A stretch of DNA of 64,000 nt from Rhizobium sp. ACO-34A. GTDB lineage: Bacteria > Pseudomonadota > Alphaproteobacteria > Rhizobiales > Rhizobiaceae. The stretch is taken from the NCBI GenBank assembly GCA_002600635.1, contig CP021371.1:499001-563000 (forward strand), in the 5' to 3' direction. Below the pieces are notes generated by a model. That model saw only the letters and a program-made list of their open reading frames with translations, searched no databases and was not told the origin of the DNA. The translations under genes were made by a program, and so were the position numbers. Positions 55,096-64,000 of this stretch are shown here, piece by piece; positions within the stretch are counted from its first letter, which is position 1, and each line of letters starts with the position of its first letter.

Positions 55096-55703
55096 GGTTT
55101 CACCTCTCGCGGCCCCTTGCCGCGCCGGTAGCTTTCTATCCAGGCACGATAGGCTTCCGCGTCGCCATATTCCAGGAAACTCTCGAACAGCGGGTGCGGA
55201 TCGGCGGCGCGGCGGGCATGCTTGATCGGGCACCAGAAGCGTTCCGTGCGACCCGCGATCTCGCGGGCATAGGCGATTACGCCATTGGCATAACCGCAAT
55301 AGATGCAGTTGAACTTCTCGATGCCGTTCAGATAGGCGAGATGCTGGCGGTCGATGATCACATGATCGCGGCGCCGGACCAGATCGATACCGTAGACCCG
55401 GAAGCAGATGTGCTGGTAGATGGTGACGGACAGGTCGAGGAAAAAGAGAGGCACGATCAGCGCATAGATGACGGGCGCTGTCAGCACGTAGGCGATGCGG
55501 GCGCCGGTGATATAGCGCCAGACGCCGGTACGGTAGCGGGCCTGCCAGTCCCGCATATCCTTTTCGAATTTCACCTTGCCCTGTTCGAGCCGGTAGCGGA
55601 ACTCTTCCCTCTGGAGCGCGATGCGACGGTCGAGTTCGGCCTCGAATGCCTCCTGTGCGGCCTTCAGCCTTTCCCGCAGTTCCTCCAGAACGGAACCGGT
55701 CAT
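55092..55703 (-). CDS. Coiled-coil membrane protein with CxxC motif, unknown function
   Basis: 203 residues. Residues about 3-55 are a charged helix likely to form a coiled coil (LEELRERLKAAQEAFEAELD). A hydrophobic pair follows at about 68-98 (IAYVLTAPVIYALIVPLFFL). The C-terminal soluble part has FNCIYCGYANG and FWCPIKHARR, three cysteines that could bind a metal or act in redox. It is translationally coupled to the flavin reductase-like gene, which suggests a shared redox function, by inference only. Confidence 0.7.
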   Translation of the reverse strand: MTGSVLEELRERLKAAQEAFEAELDRRIALQREEFRYRLEQGKVKFEKDMRDWQARYRTGVWRYITGARIAYVLTAPVIYALIVPLFFLDLSVTIYQHICFRVYGIDLVRRRDHVIIDRQHLAYLNGIEKFNCIYCGYANGVIAYAREIAGRTERFWCPIKHARRAADPHPLFESFLEYGDAEAYRAWIESYRRGKGPREVKP

Positions 55704-55814
55704 GTCTGCCCCCTGTCTCGCATCCCGATGCGGCGCAAGACCGCCGCATCGGACAGACTAGGACCTGCGGTTCGGGCTGTCGATGGAAGAAAACGCCGCA
55801 ACGCCGGGCGCTAT

Positions 55815-55913
55815 CGCATCGGCCCGAAAACTGGAATCGATTTTCGGAAAGCGCGATGCGCAGCTTCACGAAGCCAGAGTGCCGCGCGTCCGATTGGACA
55901 CGCGGTGCTCTGG
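55815..55913. repeat. RIME-like intergenic palindrome pair
   Basis: Two palindromes in about 100 bp. The first (55815-55860) has CGCATCG/CGATGCG ends and an inner CCGAAAA/TTTTCGG stem. The second (55874-55913) has CCAGAG/CTCTGG ends and a GATT loop flanked by GTCC/GGAC, 15 of 18 pairs intact. Length, layout and wording match the Rhizobium-specific intergenic mosaic elements (RIME1) known from Rhizobium and Sinorhizobium. It lies between the coiled-coil gene and pirin. Confidence 0.78.
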
Positions 55914-55950
55914 CCCCGCGTTGGAAATGAGCGTCTCTGTAAGGCAGCGG

Positions 55951-56862
55951 TCAGTGGTCGGCCTTGATGAAGGTGCCGTTCTGCAGCTCTCGCATCGCCT
56001 GCATCAGCTCTTCGCGCGTGTTCATTACGATCGGCCCATGCCACGCGACCGGCTCCTTGATCGGCTTGCCGGTGACGAGCAGGAAGCGGATGCCCTCATC
56101 GCCGGCCTGCACGGTCACTTCGTCGCCGGTGTCGAACACCACGAGCGTCCGGTTGCCCGAGAGATCGCGGATGTTCAGTTCCTCGCCCTGATATTCCTTC
56201 TCGACCTTGACGCCGAAGGGCTTCGAAGCGTCGCGGAAGGTGCCGGAGCCGGCGAAGATATAGGCAAAGGCCGAGCGGTAGGTATCGACGGGAATGCTCT
56301 TGCGCTTGCCCGGTGGCACGGAAATATCGAGATAGACAGGTTCCGCAGCGATTCCGTCGACCGGGCCGCTCTTGCCCCAGAAATTGCCGGATATCACCCG
56401 GACGGAGGTGCCGTCATCATCGACAACGACGGGGATATCCGCCGACTTGATGTCCTGATAGCGCGGCGCGGTCATCTTCAGCGAAGAGGGCAGGTTGGCC
56501 CAGAGCTGGAAGCCGTGCATCTTGCCGGCGAAATCGCCCTTCGGCATTTCCTGATGCATGATGCCGCTGCCGGCAGTCATCCACTGCAGGTCGCCTGCGC
56601 CGAGCAGGCCCTGATTGCCAAGGCTGTCGCCATGCTCGACAGTGCCGGCGAGCACATAGGTGATCGTTTCGATGCCGCGATGCGGATGCCAGGGGAAACC
56701 GCGGATATAGTCCGACGGATTGTCGTTCCTGAAATCGTCCATCATCAGGAAGGGGTCGGTCATCGACGGATCGCCGAAACCGAAGACGCGGTGAAGCTTC
56801 ACGCCAGCGCCTTCCATGGTGGGCGTGGCGCGGCTCTCATGCTTGACGGGGCGAATGGACAT
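55951..56862 (-). CDS. Pirin-family protein
   Basis: 303 residues, two cupin domains. The N-terminal domain has the metal-binding GFPWHPHRGIETITYVLAG and EMPKGDFAGKMHGFQLWANL, plus the conserved His/Glu ligands. Pirins are iron-binding; some are quercetinases or redox regulators. Transcribed alone. Confidence 0.95.
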   Translation of the reverse strand: MSIRPVKHESRATPTMEGAGVKLHRVFGFGDPSMTDPFLMMDDFRNDNPSDYIRGFPWHPHRGIETITYVLAGTVEHGDSLGNQGLLGAGDLQWMTAGSGIMHQEMPKGDFAGKMHGFQLWANLPSSLKMTAPRYQDIKSADIPVVVDDDGTSVRVISGNFWGKSGPVDGIAAEPVYLDISVPPGKRKSIPVDTYRSAFAYIFAGSGTFRDASKPFGVKVEKEYQGEELNIRDLSGNRTLVVFDTGDEVTVQAGDEGIRFLLVTGKPIKEPVAWHGPIVMNTREELMQAMRELQNGTFIKADH

Positions 56863-56995
56863 TGTTCCTGCTCCTTTGGGGCGCGTTTCTCACTTGGCGT
56901 CCAATATAGTCGAACCCTGGCCCCGCCGAAGAGGTGCGCCGGGAACGCAGTGTTCACAAAACGAAATGCCGCAGTGCAAAAAGTGATTGCCGACG

Positions 56996-57013
56996 CTGTC
57001 AGATTTCTGTCAT
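56996..57013 (+). promoter_or_regulatory. PHO box upstream of the class II amidotransferase
   Basis: CTGTCAG-ATTT-CTGTCAT: two 7-bp half-sites with the 4-bp spacer of a PhoB site, 117 bp before the amidotransferase start. TATACT (57030-57035) could be the -10. It matches the PHO consensus as well as the ugpB site does. Confidence 0.72.
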
Positions 57014-57130
57014 CAATAATGCAGGTGTTTATACTTCGCTAACCATTCAGGCGAAAACTGACGGGATCGATATGCCCGCCTTTTCGCAACGACAACCGCT
57101 CTGGCCGGCGGTCCATGGAGTACAGGAAGA

Positions 57131-57943
57131 ATGTGTCGCTGGGCAGCCTACCGTGGAGAAGCCATCTATCTCGAAGAGCTGGTCACCTCTCCCGCCCATT
57201 CCCTGATCGAACAGTCCCATTGCGCCACGCGCGCCAAGACGGCAACCAATGCCGATGGCTTCGGCCTTGCCTGGTATGGCGACCGGCCCGAGCCGGGCCG
57301 CTTTCGCGACGTATTGCCCGCATGGTCCGACTGTAACCTGAAGAGCCTCGCCCGCCAGATCCGCTCGTCGCTGTTCCTCGCCCATGTGCGCGCGGCGACC
57401 CATGGCGCCACCCGCCGCGACAACTGCCATCCCTTCGTCAACGGCAGCTGGACCTTCATGCATAACGGCCAGATCGATCATTTCGACCGGCTGCGACGTC
57501 CCATGGAAACCATGCTCGACGACGAGCATTTCCATGCCCGTTCGGGGACCACCGATTCCGAACTTCTGTTCCTGCTTGCCCTGCAATTCGGTCTGCGCGA
57601 ACGCCCGCTGGCGGCGGCGGCCGAAGCGGTGGGTTTCGTCGAGCAGATGAGCCGGCACCTCACCGGCACGGCAAGGGTGCGTTTCACCGCAGCCTTCTCC
57701 GACGGCCGCACCCTTTATGCCGTGCGCTACGCCACCGACGCCCAAGCCCCCACGCTTTATGCAGCCCCGATGGGCGGCAAGGGCGGCTACTGTCTCGTGT
57801 CCGAACCGCTGAACGACGAGACCGATACGTGGGTGGAAATCCCTGACGGCAGCGCCGTGATCCTGAGCGAGGACGGGCTGGATGCCGTGGCCTTCGCGCC
57901 GAGCCCGACCGCCGTCCCGGCCAGCGCACAGGCTGCCGAGTAA
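57131..57943 (+). CDS. Class II glutamine amidotransferase (YafJ/EgtC-like)
   Basis: 270 residues. After Met removal the N-terminal Cys2 is the nucleophile (MCRWAAYRGEAIYLEELV). ADGFGLAWYGD, LAHVRAATHGATRRDNCHPF and FMHNGQIDHF form the active site. The standalone Ntn-type domain hydrolyses glutamine or gamma-glutamyl compounds. The EgtC-like group also acts on gamma-glutamyl bonds in ergothioneine synthesis. No partner genes are adjacent. The PHO box upstream suggests induction by phosphate starvation. Confidence 0.9.
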   Translation: MCRWAAYRGEAIYLEELVTSPAHSLIEQSHCATRAKTATNADGFGLAWYGDRPEPGRFRDVLPAWSDCNLKSLARQIRSSLFLAHVRAATHGATRRDNCHPFVNGSWTFMHNGQIDHFDRLRRPMETMLDDEHFHARSGTTDSELLFLLALQFGLRERPLAAAAEAVGFVEQMSRHLTGTARVRFTAAFSDGRTLYAVRYATDAQAPTLYAAPMGGKGGYCLVSEPLNDETDTWVEIPDGSAVILSEDGLDAVAFAPSPTAVPASAQAAE

Positions 57944-57956
57944 GGCCTGCTTCCCG

Positions 57957-58331
57957 TCAGGTGAGTGGAACAATGCCGAGTTCGGTGCGCGTCTTTTTGG
58001 TGAGGCCTGCCGCCACGAGGTCGTAGGATCGCTTCACATAGTGCTCGATTTCCTCGGGCCTCAGGGGCGATCCATCCGTGATTGAAACCCATTTCCGCTT
58101 GGCGAAATAGGGGGCCTGATCGATCCCGTCGAGTGCTGTCAGGATCTCGAAGCTTTCTTCCGAACACTTGACCGTTATGCGGTTGTCGCCTTGGTTCAGT
58201 GCGATAAGGGCAAAAACCTTGTCGCCCACTTTGGCAACGCGCGATTCCCACTGGTCGACAAGGGTCACGCCCGGAAAACCGGAGACGAAGGCGTCAAAGC
58301 CCGCAGATCCGAAAAGTTTCGCGGTCGTCAT
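57957..58331 (-). CDS. MmcQ/YjbR-family protein
   Basis: 124 residues of the YjbR fold (double-wing DNA-binding-like). Signature VGDKVFALIALNQGDNRITVKC and WVSITDGSPLRPEEIEHYVK. Function unclear. It is the last gene of the ubiE operon and overlaps coaBC by 4 bp. Confidence 0.92.
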   Translation of the reverse strand: MTTAKLFGSAGFDAFVSGFPGVTLVDQWESRVAKVGDKVFALIALNQGDNRITVKCSEESFEILTALDGIDQAPYFAKRKWVSITDGSPLRPEEIEHYVKRSYDLVAAGLTKKTRTELGIVPLT

Positions 58332-59539
58332 GCTCCGCCAAGCCTTTCCGCAATCAGTGCGGCCAGACGCTCGGCCACTTCGTCCTTGGCCAGATCCGGC
58401 CAGACATCGACACCGGTAGCGGAAATGATCTTCACACTGTTGCGGGTGCCGCCCATGATGCCCGTCTCAGTGGAGACGTCATTGGCGACGATCAGGTCGG
58501 CGCCCTTCTTCTGAAGCTTGATGCGGCCGTTTTGCTCGACATCCTGGGTCTCAGCCGCGAAGCCGACGACGACCTTCGGGCGCTTCTCGTGATGCCCGAC
58601 GGTTTTCAGGATATCGGGGTTCTCGGTCAGTTGCAGTGGAGCGGGACCTTCGCCCGGCTTCTTCTTGATCTTCTGGTCTGCCGATGTCGCCACGCGCCAG
58701 TCCGCGACGGCGGCGACCATGACCGCGATATCGGCGGGCAGATGCGAAATCACCGCATCCCGCATCTCTTCGGCGCGCTCGACGTGAAGCGTGGCGACGC
58801 CGGCCGGATCGGGGATCGTGACGGGGCCGGAAACCAGCGTGACCTCGGCGCCGAGTTTTGCCAAGGCGGCCGCGATCGCGTGGCCCTGTCGTCCCGAGGA
58901 GCGGTTGGCAATGTAGCGTACCGGGTCGATGGGTTCATGCGTCGGACCCGACGTCACGATGGCCTTCCGGCCGACAAGAGGTTTGGGGCGTTCATCGAAC
59001 TGAGTTTCGACAGTCGCGACGATGTCGAGCGGTTCCGCCATGCGGCCAAGGCCGCTTTCGCCGCTTTCCGCCATTTCGCCCGCCATCGGGCCGATGAAGC
59101 CGATACCGTCGCCGCGAAGGGTCGCGACATTGCGGCGGGTCGCGGCATTCGCCCACATCTTCGGGTTCATGGCGGGCGCCAGCAGGACCGGCCGGTCGGT
59201 TGCCAGCAGAACCGCGGAGGCGAGATCGTTGGCAAGCCCGTTCGCCATCTTCGCCATCAAATCGGCGCTGGCGGGAGCGACGACGATCAGGTCGCAATCG
59301 CGGGCCAGCCGGATGTGGCCGACATCCTGCTCATCTTCGCGAGAGAATAGATCGGTATAGACATGGCTTGCCGAAAGCGCACCAACGGCGAGCGGCGTCA
59401 CGAATTGCTGGGCCGCCTCCGTCATCACAGGCCGCACCGATGCTCCCCGCTCCCTGAGGCGGCGGATCAGGTCGAGGCTCTTGTAGGCGGCTATGCCGCC
59501 GGAGATGACGAGAAGGATGCGTTTCCCGGTTAAGCTCAT
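58328..59539 (-). CDS. coaBC: Bifunctional phosphopantothenoylcysteine decarboxylase/synthetase
   Basis: 403 residues. The N-terminal flavodoxin-type decarboxylase has SGGIAAYKSLDLIRRLRERG and APAMNPKMW. The C-terminal ligase has TSGPTHEPIDPVRYIANRSS and the AAVADWR motif. It performs two steps of coenzyme A synthesis. Confidence 0.97.
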   Translation of the reverse strand: MSLTGKRILLVISGGIAAYKSLDLIRRLRERGASVRPVMTEAAQQFVTPLAVGALSASHVYTDLFSREDEQDVGHIRLARDCDLIVVAPASADLMAKMANGLANDLASAVLLATDRPVLLAPAMNPKMWANAATRRNVATLRGDGIGFIGPMAGEMAESGESGLGRMAEPLDIVATVETQFDERPKPLVGRKAIVTSGPTHEPIDPVRYIANRSSGRQGHAIAAALAKLGAEVTLVSGPVTIPDPAGVATLHVERAEEMRDAVISHLPADIAVMVAAVADWRVATSADQKIKKKPGEGPAPLQLTENPDILKTVGHHEKRPKVVVGFAAETQDVEQNGRIKLQKKGADLIVANDVSTETGIMGGTRNSVKIISATGVDVWPDLAKDEVAERLAALIAERLGGA

Positions 59540-59621
59540 GAAATGCCTCGACTGCCGGCCCGTGTTTCCGGCGAACCTAGATCATCGCCAGACGTTTTGG
59601 AAGCAGCGACGGCAGGCGTCG

Positions 59622-61196
59622 TCAACCGATCTGGATGGCGATGGCGACGAGCGCGATGGCGATAACCCAGAGCGCCAGCCTGCCGAGACGGCTGTGACGT
59701 GCCTCGGCCTTGCCGATGGCTTCGGCGGTCGCTTCGTCGAAGCGCAGGCCGTGTTCGCTCATCTGCATGACTTCGCTGTGGAACTTCTCGGTCTTCGCAG
59801 CAATTTCCGGCAGTGCTTCGGCCAGCCGGAAGGCGGCCTTCATGCCGTCCTTGAGGTCGGTCGCGATCCGCTTCGGACCGAGATTGTCGCGGATCCAGCC
59901 GGAAACGACCGGATCGGAAGCCTTCCACATGTTGAACTGCGGATTGAGGATGCGCGATACGCCTTCCACCACAACCATGGTCTTTTGCAGCATGACGAGC
60001 TCGGGACGGGTCTCCATGTCGAAGAGTTCGGTCACTTCGAAGAGCAGCGTCAGAAGCTTGCCCATGGAAATGGTTTCGGCTGGCTGGCCGTGGATCGGCT
60101 CGCCGATGGCCCGGATCGCCTGCGCGAAGCTCGCCATGTCGTGATGGGAAGGTACATAGCCGGCTTCGAAATGCACTTCCGCCACGCGCATATAGTCGCG
60201 GGTGATGAAGCCGTAGAGGATTTCGGCGAGGAAGCGCCGTTCCTTCTTGCCCAGCCGGCCGGCGATCCCCATGTCGACCGCGACGATGGTGCCATCGGGC
60301 GCGACGAAGAGATTGCCGGGGTGCATGTCGGCATGGAAGAAGCCATCCCTGAGTGTATGGCGCAGGAAGGACTGGATCAGCGTATCGGCGAGATGGTTGA
60401 GATCGTGACCGGCAGCCGTCAGCGCCTCGACATCCGACATCTTGATGCCGTCGATCCATTCCATCGTCACGACGTCGCGGCCGGTGCGTTCCCAGTCGAC
60501 TTCGGGTACGCGGAAGCCGGGATCGTTGCGGGTATTTTCCGCAATCTCGGAAAGGGCCGCGGCCTCAAGCCTCAGGTCCATCTCGACCTTGGTCGTCTGC
60601 TCCAGCGTCTTCGTGACCTCGACGGGCCTCAAACGGCGCGTATGCGGCAGGAAACGCTCCTGCAGATGGGCAACGAGGTACATGGCCTCGAGATCGGCGG
60701 CGAAACGTTTGCGCACGCCGGGCCGGATTACCTTGACGGCGACCTTCTTGCGCCCGTTCGGCGTCTCGATTTCGGCGGGGTGCACCTGGGCGATGGATGC
60801 CGCGGCGATCGGTTCTTCAAAGGTGACGTAGAGATCGTCGACCGTGCGTCCGAGCGATTCCCGGATCGAGGTTTTGGCCTCTTCCATCGGGAAGAAGGCC
60901 ATGCGGTCCTGCAGTCCGGAAAGGTCTTCGGCAAAGTCCGCGCCGACCACGTCCGGTCTGGTTGCTAGGAACTGGCCGATCTTCACGTAGGAGGGACCAA
61001 GCCGCTCGACGGCGCGCGCAAGCCGGTCGGAGCGCTCTTCCTGCCGCGCCCGCTTGCGGGTTAGGAGGCCAGCCGCCGATTTGGCAACGCCCACTATCGC
61101 CGGAAGTCCGTCTGACGGAAGGGCGGAAACCACGCCTTCCCTGACCAGCACCCAGCCCACCCGCGCAAGGCGGAAATATGCTCCGACGGTGCTCAT
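59622..61196 (-). CDS. ubiB: ABC1/UbiB-family kinase-like protein in ubiquinone biosynthesis
   Basis: 524 residues from ATG 61196. The KxGQ motif (SYVKIGQFLATRPD), the ABC1 nucleotide-binding motif (AAASIAQVHPAEI, KVAVKVIRPG) and the GFFHADMHPGNLFV/VAVDMGIAG kinase-like core are intact. A C-terminal membrane segment lies at about 503-522. It assists ubiquinone synthesis. It begins 5 bp after ubiE. Confidence 0.96.
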   Translation of the reverse strand: MSTVGAYFRLARVGWVLVREGVVSALPSDGLPAIVGVAKSAAGLLTRKRARQEERSDRLARAVERLGPSYVKIGQFLATRPDVVGADFAEDLSGLQDRMAFFPMEEAKTSIRESLGRTVDDLYVTFEEPIAAASIAQVHPAEIETPNGRKKVAVKVIRPGVRKRFAADLEAMYLVAHLQERFLPHTRRLRPVEVTKTLEQTTKVEMDLRLEAAALSEIAENTRNDPGFRVPEVDWERTGRDVVTMEWIDGIKMSDVEALTAAGHDLNHLADTLIQSFLRHTLRDGFFHADMHPGNLFVAPDGTIVAVDMGIAGRLGKKERRFLAEILYGFITRDYMRVAEVHFEAGYVPSHHDMASFAQAIRAIGEPIHGQPAETISMGKLLTLLFEVTELFDMETRPELVMLQKTMVVVEGVSRILNPQFNMWKASDPVVSGWIRDNLGPKRIATDLKDGMKAAFRLAEALPEIAAKTEKFHSEVMQMSEHGLRFDEATAEAIGKAEARHSRLGRLALWVIAIALVAIAIQIG

Positions 61197-61201
61197 GAAG
61201 A

Positions 61202-61978
61202 TCAGATTTTCCAGCCGGAATGCAGCGCGGCGATACCGCCGGTGTAATTGGTGAAGGTGACGCGCGAGAAGCCGGCCTTCGAGATCATCGCCGCGAAATC
61301 GCGCTGGTTGGGGAACTTGCGGATCGATTCCACCAGGTACTGGTAGGGCTCGGCATCGCCGGTGATCATCTGGCCGAAGCGCGGGATCGCCTTGAACGAC
61401 CACTCTTCATAGACACGGTCGAGAAGCGGCATGTCGACTTCGGAAAATTCCAGAACCAGCAGCCGCCCGCCGCGCTTCAGCACGCGATAGGCTTCCTTCA
61501 GCGCCACGTCGATGCGCGGAACGTTGCGGATGCCAAAGGCGATCGTATAGGCGTCGAAGCTGTTGTCTTCGAAAGGCAGGCTTTCGGCATTCGCTTCGAC
61601 GAAGGTCAGGTTCTCGGAGAGCCCCTTCTTTTCCGCCCGCTCGGCACCGACGCCGAGCATGGAGCCGTTGATATCGAGCACCGTCACATGGGCGAGGCGA
61701 CCGGAGGCCTCGACGATGCGGAAAGCGATGTCGCCGGTGCCGCCGGCAACGTCGAGCGAACGATAGGTGGGGTCCTTGCGCGGATTGACGGCGGCGACCA
61801 TCGCATCCTTCCAGACCCGATGCAGGCCGGCGGACATCACGTCGTTCATGATGTCGTAGCGCTTGGCGACCTTGTGAAAGACTTCGTTGACCAGACCCTG
61901 CTTCTCGCCATCCGCGACCTCGCGGAAGCCGTAGGAGGTTTCCATGCCGCCTTCGGCGGACGTCCGGCTCTCGGCCAT
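61202..61978 (-). CDS. ubiE: Demethylmenaquinone/ubiquinone methyltransferase
   Basis: 258 residues from ATG 61978 (GGAG upstream). SAM-binding [14 protein letters not shown], and the [20 protein letters not shown] and [20 protein letters not shown] motifs of UbiE. It methylates the quinone ring. First gene of ubiE-ubiB-coaBC-yjbR, divergent from mutM. Confidence 0.97.
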   Translation of the reverse strand: MAESRTSAEGGMETSYGFREVADGEKQGLVNEVFHKVAKRYDIMNDVMSAGLHRVWKDAMVAAVNPRKDPTYRSLDVAGGTGDIAFRIVEASGRLAHVTVLDINGSMLGVGAERAEKKGLSENLTFVEANAESLPFEDNSFDAYTIAFGIRNVPRIDVALKEAYRVLKRGGRLLVLEFSEVDMPLLDRVYEEWSFKAIPRFGQMITGDAEPYQYLVESIRKFPNQRDFAAMISKAGFSRVTFTNYTGGIAALHSGWKI

Positions 61979-62124
61979 CAATTCACTCCATCTCGTTCTT
62001 GGTCGAAAAGACCATAGCGAAAACGCCCCGGGCGCGCTATCTCCGGGCCTGATATCGGCGGCGGAGCCATTGCGCTGGTCTATAGACCGTTAAGGCCGCC
62101 GTTCAAACAGAAAGATGGGTCTCG

Positions 62125-63015
62125 ATGCCGGAATTGCCAGAGGTCGAAACGGTCAGGCGGGGATTGTCACCAACAATGGAAGGCGCCGTCATCCGCCAGC
62201 TGGAGCTGCGCCGGCCCGACCTGCGCTTTCCCCTGCCGCGGGATTTTGCCGCACGCCTTCAAGGCCGGCGGATCATTGCGCTGTCGCGCCGCGCCAAGTA
62301 CCTCCTGATCGACCTCGACGACGGTGCGACCGTGATTGCCCACCTCGGCATGTCGGGTTCGTTCCGCATCGAGGCCGGGGAGGCAGGCGACATGCCTGGA
62401 GATTTCCATCATCCGCGCTCCAAGGACGAGAAACACGATCACGTGATCTTTCATCTGGACGGGGCGGATGGCGGCTCCCGCGTCATCTACAATGACCCGC
62501 GCCGTTTCGGCTTCATGGACCTGACCACGCGCAACGAACTGGATATCTATCCGGCCTTTCGTGATCTCGGACCTGAACCCGTCGGCAATGCGCTTTCGGC
62601 CGATTATCTGGCCGGCCGTTTCGCCGGCAAGCAGCAGCCGTTGAAGAGCGCGCTGCTAGACCAGAAGGTGATCGCCGGCCTCGGCAATATATATGTCTGC
62701 GAAGCGCTGTGGCGGTCGCATCTTTCGCCGGAACGCGCGGCCGCCACGCTGGTGACGCCCACGGGCAGGCCGAAACAGCAATTGCTGGTGCTGACGGAGG
62801 CGATCCGCGCCGTCATCGCCGACGCCATTGCCGCGGGCGGTTCTTCGCTTCGAGATCATATCCAGACGGATGGAACCCTCGGCTATTTCCAGCACAGTTT
62901 CAGTGTCTATGATCGGGAGGGTTCATCCTGCCGGACGCCGGACTGCAGGGGTACCGTCGAGCGTATCACGCAGGCGGGACGGTCGAGCTTCTATTGTCGC
63001 ATCTGCCAGAAATGA
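62125..63015 (+). CDS. mutM: Formamidopyrimidine-DNA glycosylase
   Basis: 296 residues. N-terminal catalytic Pro ([14 protein letters not shown]), H2TH region [20 protein letters not shown], and the C-terminal zinc finger [17 protein letters not shown]...CRICQK. It removes 8-oxoguanine. Followed 16 bp later by the enoyl-CoA hydratase gene, the order typical of rhizobia. Confidence 0.98.
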   Translation: MPELPEVETVRRGLSPTMEGAVIRQLELRRPDLRFPLPRDFAARLQGRRIIALSRRAKYLLIDLDDGATVIAHLGMSGSFRIEAGEAGDMPGDFHHPRSKDEKHDHVIFHLDGADGGSRVIYNDPRRFGFMDLTTRNELDIYPAFRDLGPEPVGNALSADYLAGRFAGKQQPLKSALLDQKVIAGLGNIYVCEALWRSHLSPERAAATLVTPTGRPKQQLLVLTEAIRAVIADAIAAGGSSLRDHIQTDGTLGYFQHSFSVYDREGSSCRTPDCRGTVERITQAGRSSFYCRICQK

Positions 63016-63031
63016 GGAAGCAAGGGAGAGA

Positions 63032-63811
63032 ATGTCGATGAGCTACGAGACGATACTGCTGGAAACCCGCGGCCGGGTTGCGCTGATCACCCTCAACCGC
63101 CCGCAGGCGCTGAATGCGCTGAACTCGACCATGATGAACGAACTGCGCCAGGCGCTGGCGGCGATCCAGGCCGACAATGCCATCGGTGCCGTCGTGCTGA
63201 CCGGCTCCGAAAAGGCCTTCGCCGCCGGTGCCGATATCAAGGAGATGCAGGGACTTGATTTTGTCGATGCCTATCTCGGGGACTTCATCAGCGGCTGGGA
63301 CGATGTTGCAGGTTTCCGCAAGCCGTTGATCGCGGCCGTCTCCGGCTTTGCGCTTGGCGGTGGCTGCGAACTCTCCATGATGTGCGACTTTATCATCGCA
63401 TCGAAGACGGCGAAGTTCGGCCAGCCCGAAATCACGCTCGGGGTCATTCCGGGCATGGGCGGGACCCAGCGCCTCACGCGGGCCATCGGCAAGGCCAAGG
63501 CCATGGATCTCTGCCTGACCGGCCGCATGATGGATGCGCATGAGGCCGAAGTCGCGGGGCTCGTTGCCCGCGTGGTTGAATATGAAAGGCTGGTGGAAGA
63601 AGCGGTCGCTGCCGCCGAGAAGATCGCAGGCTTTTCCCAGCCGGCCGTCCGCATGGCGAAGGAAGCCGTCAACCGGGCCTTCGAACAGACGCTGGGCGAG
63701 GGATTGCGTTCCGAACGGCGTATGTTTCATTCTCTCTTCGCGACGGAAGACCAGAAGGAAGGCATGGCCGCTTTCGTCGAGAAGCGAAAGGCGGACTTCA
63801 GGAACCGCTGA
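63032..63811 (+). CDS. Enoyl-CoA hydratase
   Basis: 259 residues from ATG 63032 with AGGGAGAG upstream. Crotonase fold: [14 protein letters not shown] oxyanion hole, [14 protein letters not shown], and [17 protein letters not shown] with the catalytic glutamate. It hydrates 2-enoyl-CoA in beta-oxidation. The rhizobial homologue next to mutM is often called fadB1. Confidence 0.95.
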   Translation: MSMSYETILLETRGRVALITLNRPQALNALNSTMMNELRQALAAIQADNAIGAVVLTGSEKAFAAGADIKEMQGLDFVDAYLGDFISGWDDVAGFRKPLIAAVSGFALGGGCELSMMCDFIIASKTAKFGQPEITLGVIPGMGGTQRLTRAIGKAKAMDLCLTGRMMDAHEAEVAGLVARVVEYERLVEEAVAAAEKIAGFSQPAVRMAKEAVNRAFEQTLGEGLRSERRMFHSLFATEDQKEGMAAFVEKRKADFRNR

Positions 63812-63850
63812 GGGATCGGCGGGACGGCGCGATTTCGTTGAAATTGCGCG

Positions 63851-63879
63851 TTGACGGAACCGCGCTTTCCCGCTATATG
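63851..63879 (+). promoter_or_regulatory. Strong sigma-70-type promoter, likely of rpsT
   Basis: -35 TTGACG (63851-63856), 17-bp spacer, -10 TATATG (63874-63879), 40 bp past the enoyl-CoA hydratase stop. Confidence 0.82.
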
Positions 63880-63885
63880 CCCGCC

Positions 63886-64000
63886 CACGGTTGGAAAAGT
63901 CGCTGGCTTTTCCGAAATGAGCTCCCCAATAGCTGAATTGGCAGGTCGCAACGACCCGACGCGGCGTTGGAGGAGATAGGTTTGAATTCGAAGAGAGGCA
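63886..64000 (+). other. 5' leader of rpsT (gene begins beyond the window)
   Basis: About 115 nt of transcribed leader with two hairpins: GGAAAAG/CTTTTCC (63893-63899/63907-63913) and GGTCG/CGACC (63944-63948/63952-63956). The window ends in a purine-rich stretch (AAGAGAGGCA) that looks like a ribosome-binding site. From conserved order in rhizobia, the next genes should be rpsT and then dnaA. No coding start is seen here. Confidence 0.6.

Overview
The window is GC-rich chromosomal DNA of an alphaproteobacterium, most likely a member of the Rhizobiaceae (Rhizobium/Agrobacterium/Sinorhizobium group). Three observations point this way. The right end has the order mutM - enoyl-CoA hydratase - (rpsT) next to divergent ubiE-ubiB-coaBC, as near dnaA in rhizobia. 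There is a Sinorhizobium-type phospholipid N-methyltransferase (pmtA), a Pho-box-driven ugpBAEC operon and a RIME-like intergenic palindrome pair. Many genes show alphaproteobacterial start usage (GTG and TTG). No rRNA, tRNA, CRISPR array, prophage or intact insertion sequence was found.

Layout. 1-5 kb: the end of a membrane protein gene, a 270-bp MITE-like element made of nested inverted repeats, an orphan gene-transfer-agent-type spike base protein, xseA, a quinone-reductase-like flavoprotein and a small secreted protein. 5-14 kb: a divergent MarR/EamA pair with two operator palindromes, a secreted cyclase-family hydrolase, an M29 aminopeptidase, an Ivy-like lysozyme-inhibitor-domain protein, YbaK and ArsC-like proteins, a MarR regulator with a C-terminal cysteine cluster, a PAS-GGDEF diguanylate cyclase and a soluble globin-coupled chemoreceptor. 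14-18 kb: guaA, a nucleosidase with a thioesterase, and TspO. 17.5-22.6 kb: a four-gene iron-uptake-type operon (imelysin, di-haem oxidoreductase, second imelysin-like protein, DUF1513). 22.7-34 kb: an RsmB-type methyltransferase, RlpA, a GST-queG-SDR operon, uppP, an NDUFA9-like reductase, pmtA-phosphatase-pyrF and dnaN. 34-42.9 kb: rsmI-yraN, ugpBAEC, a cupin, gshB and comM. 43-50.5 kb: cysK, two divergent LysE exporters, NIPSNAP/DMT with a divergent Lrp regulator, a frameshifted GNAT gene after dut, and prfC. 50.5-57 kb: a HAD phosphatase, a TPP riboswitch with thiMED plus an SDR, a flavin reductase with a coiled-coil membrane protein, a RIME-like element and pirin. 57-64 kb: a class II amidotransferase behind a strong Pho-box match, ubiE-ubiB-coaBC-yjbR, mutM, enoyl-CoA hydratase and the promoter/leader of rpsT running off the window.

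How it works together. Most of the window is conserved housekeeping: nucleotides, thiamine, glutathione/cysteine, ubiquinone, DNA repair and translation. Small regulated modules sit among these genes. Phosphate limitation is marked by two 7-4-7 Pho boxes (ugpB and the amidotransferase), iron by the imelysin operon, thiamine by the riboswitch, and gas/oxygen sensing by the globin chemoreceptor. The least explained items are the nested-palindrome element at 931-1200, the Pho box before the amidotransferase, the Cys-cluster MarR protein, the Ivy-domain protein, the orphan spike-base gene and the frameshifted acetyltransferase. I do not see a clearly novel multi-gene defence or mobile system.
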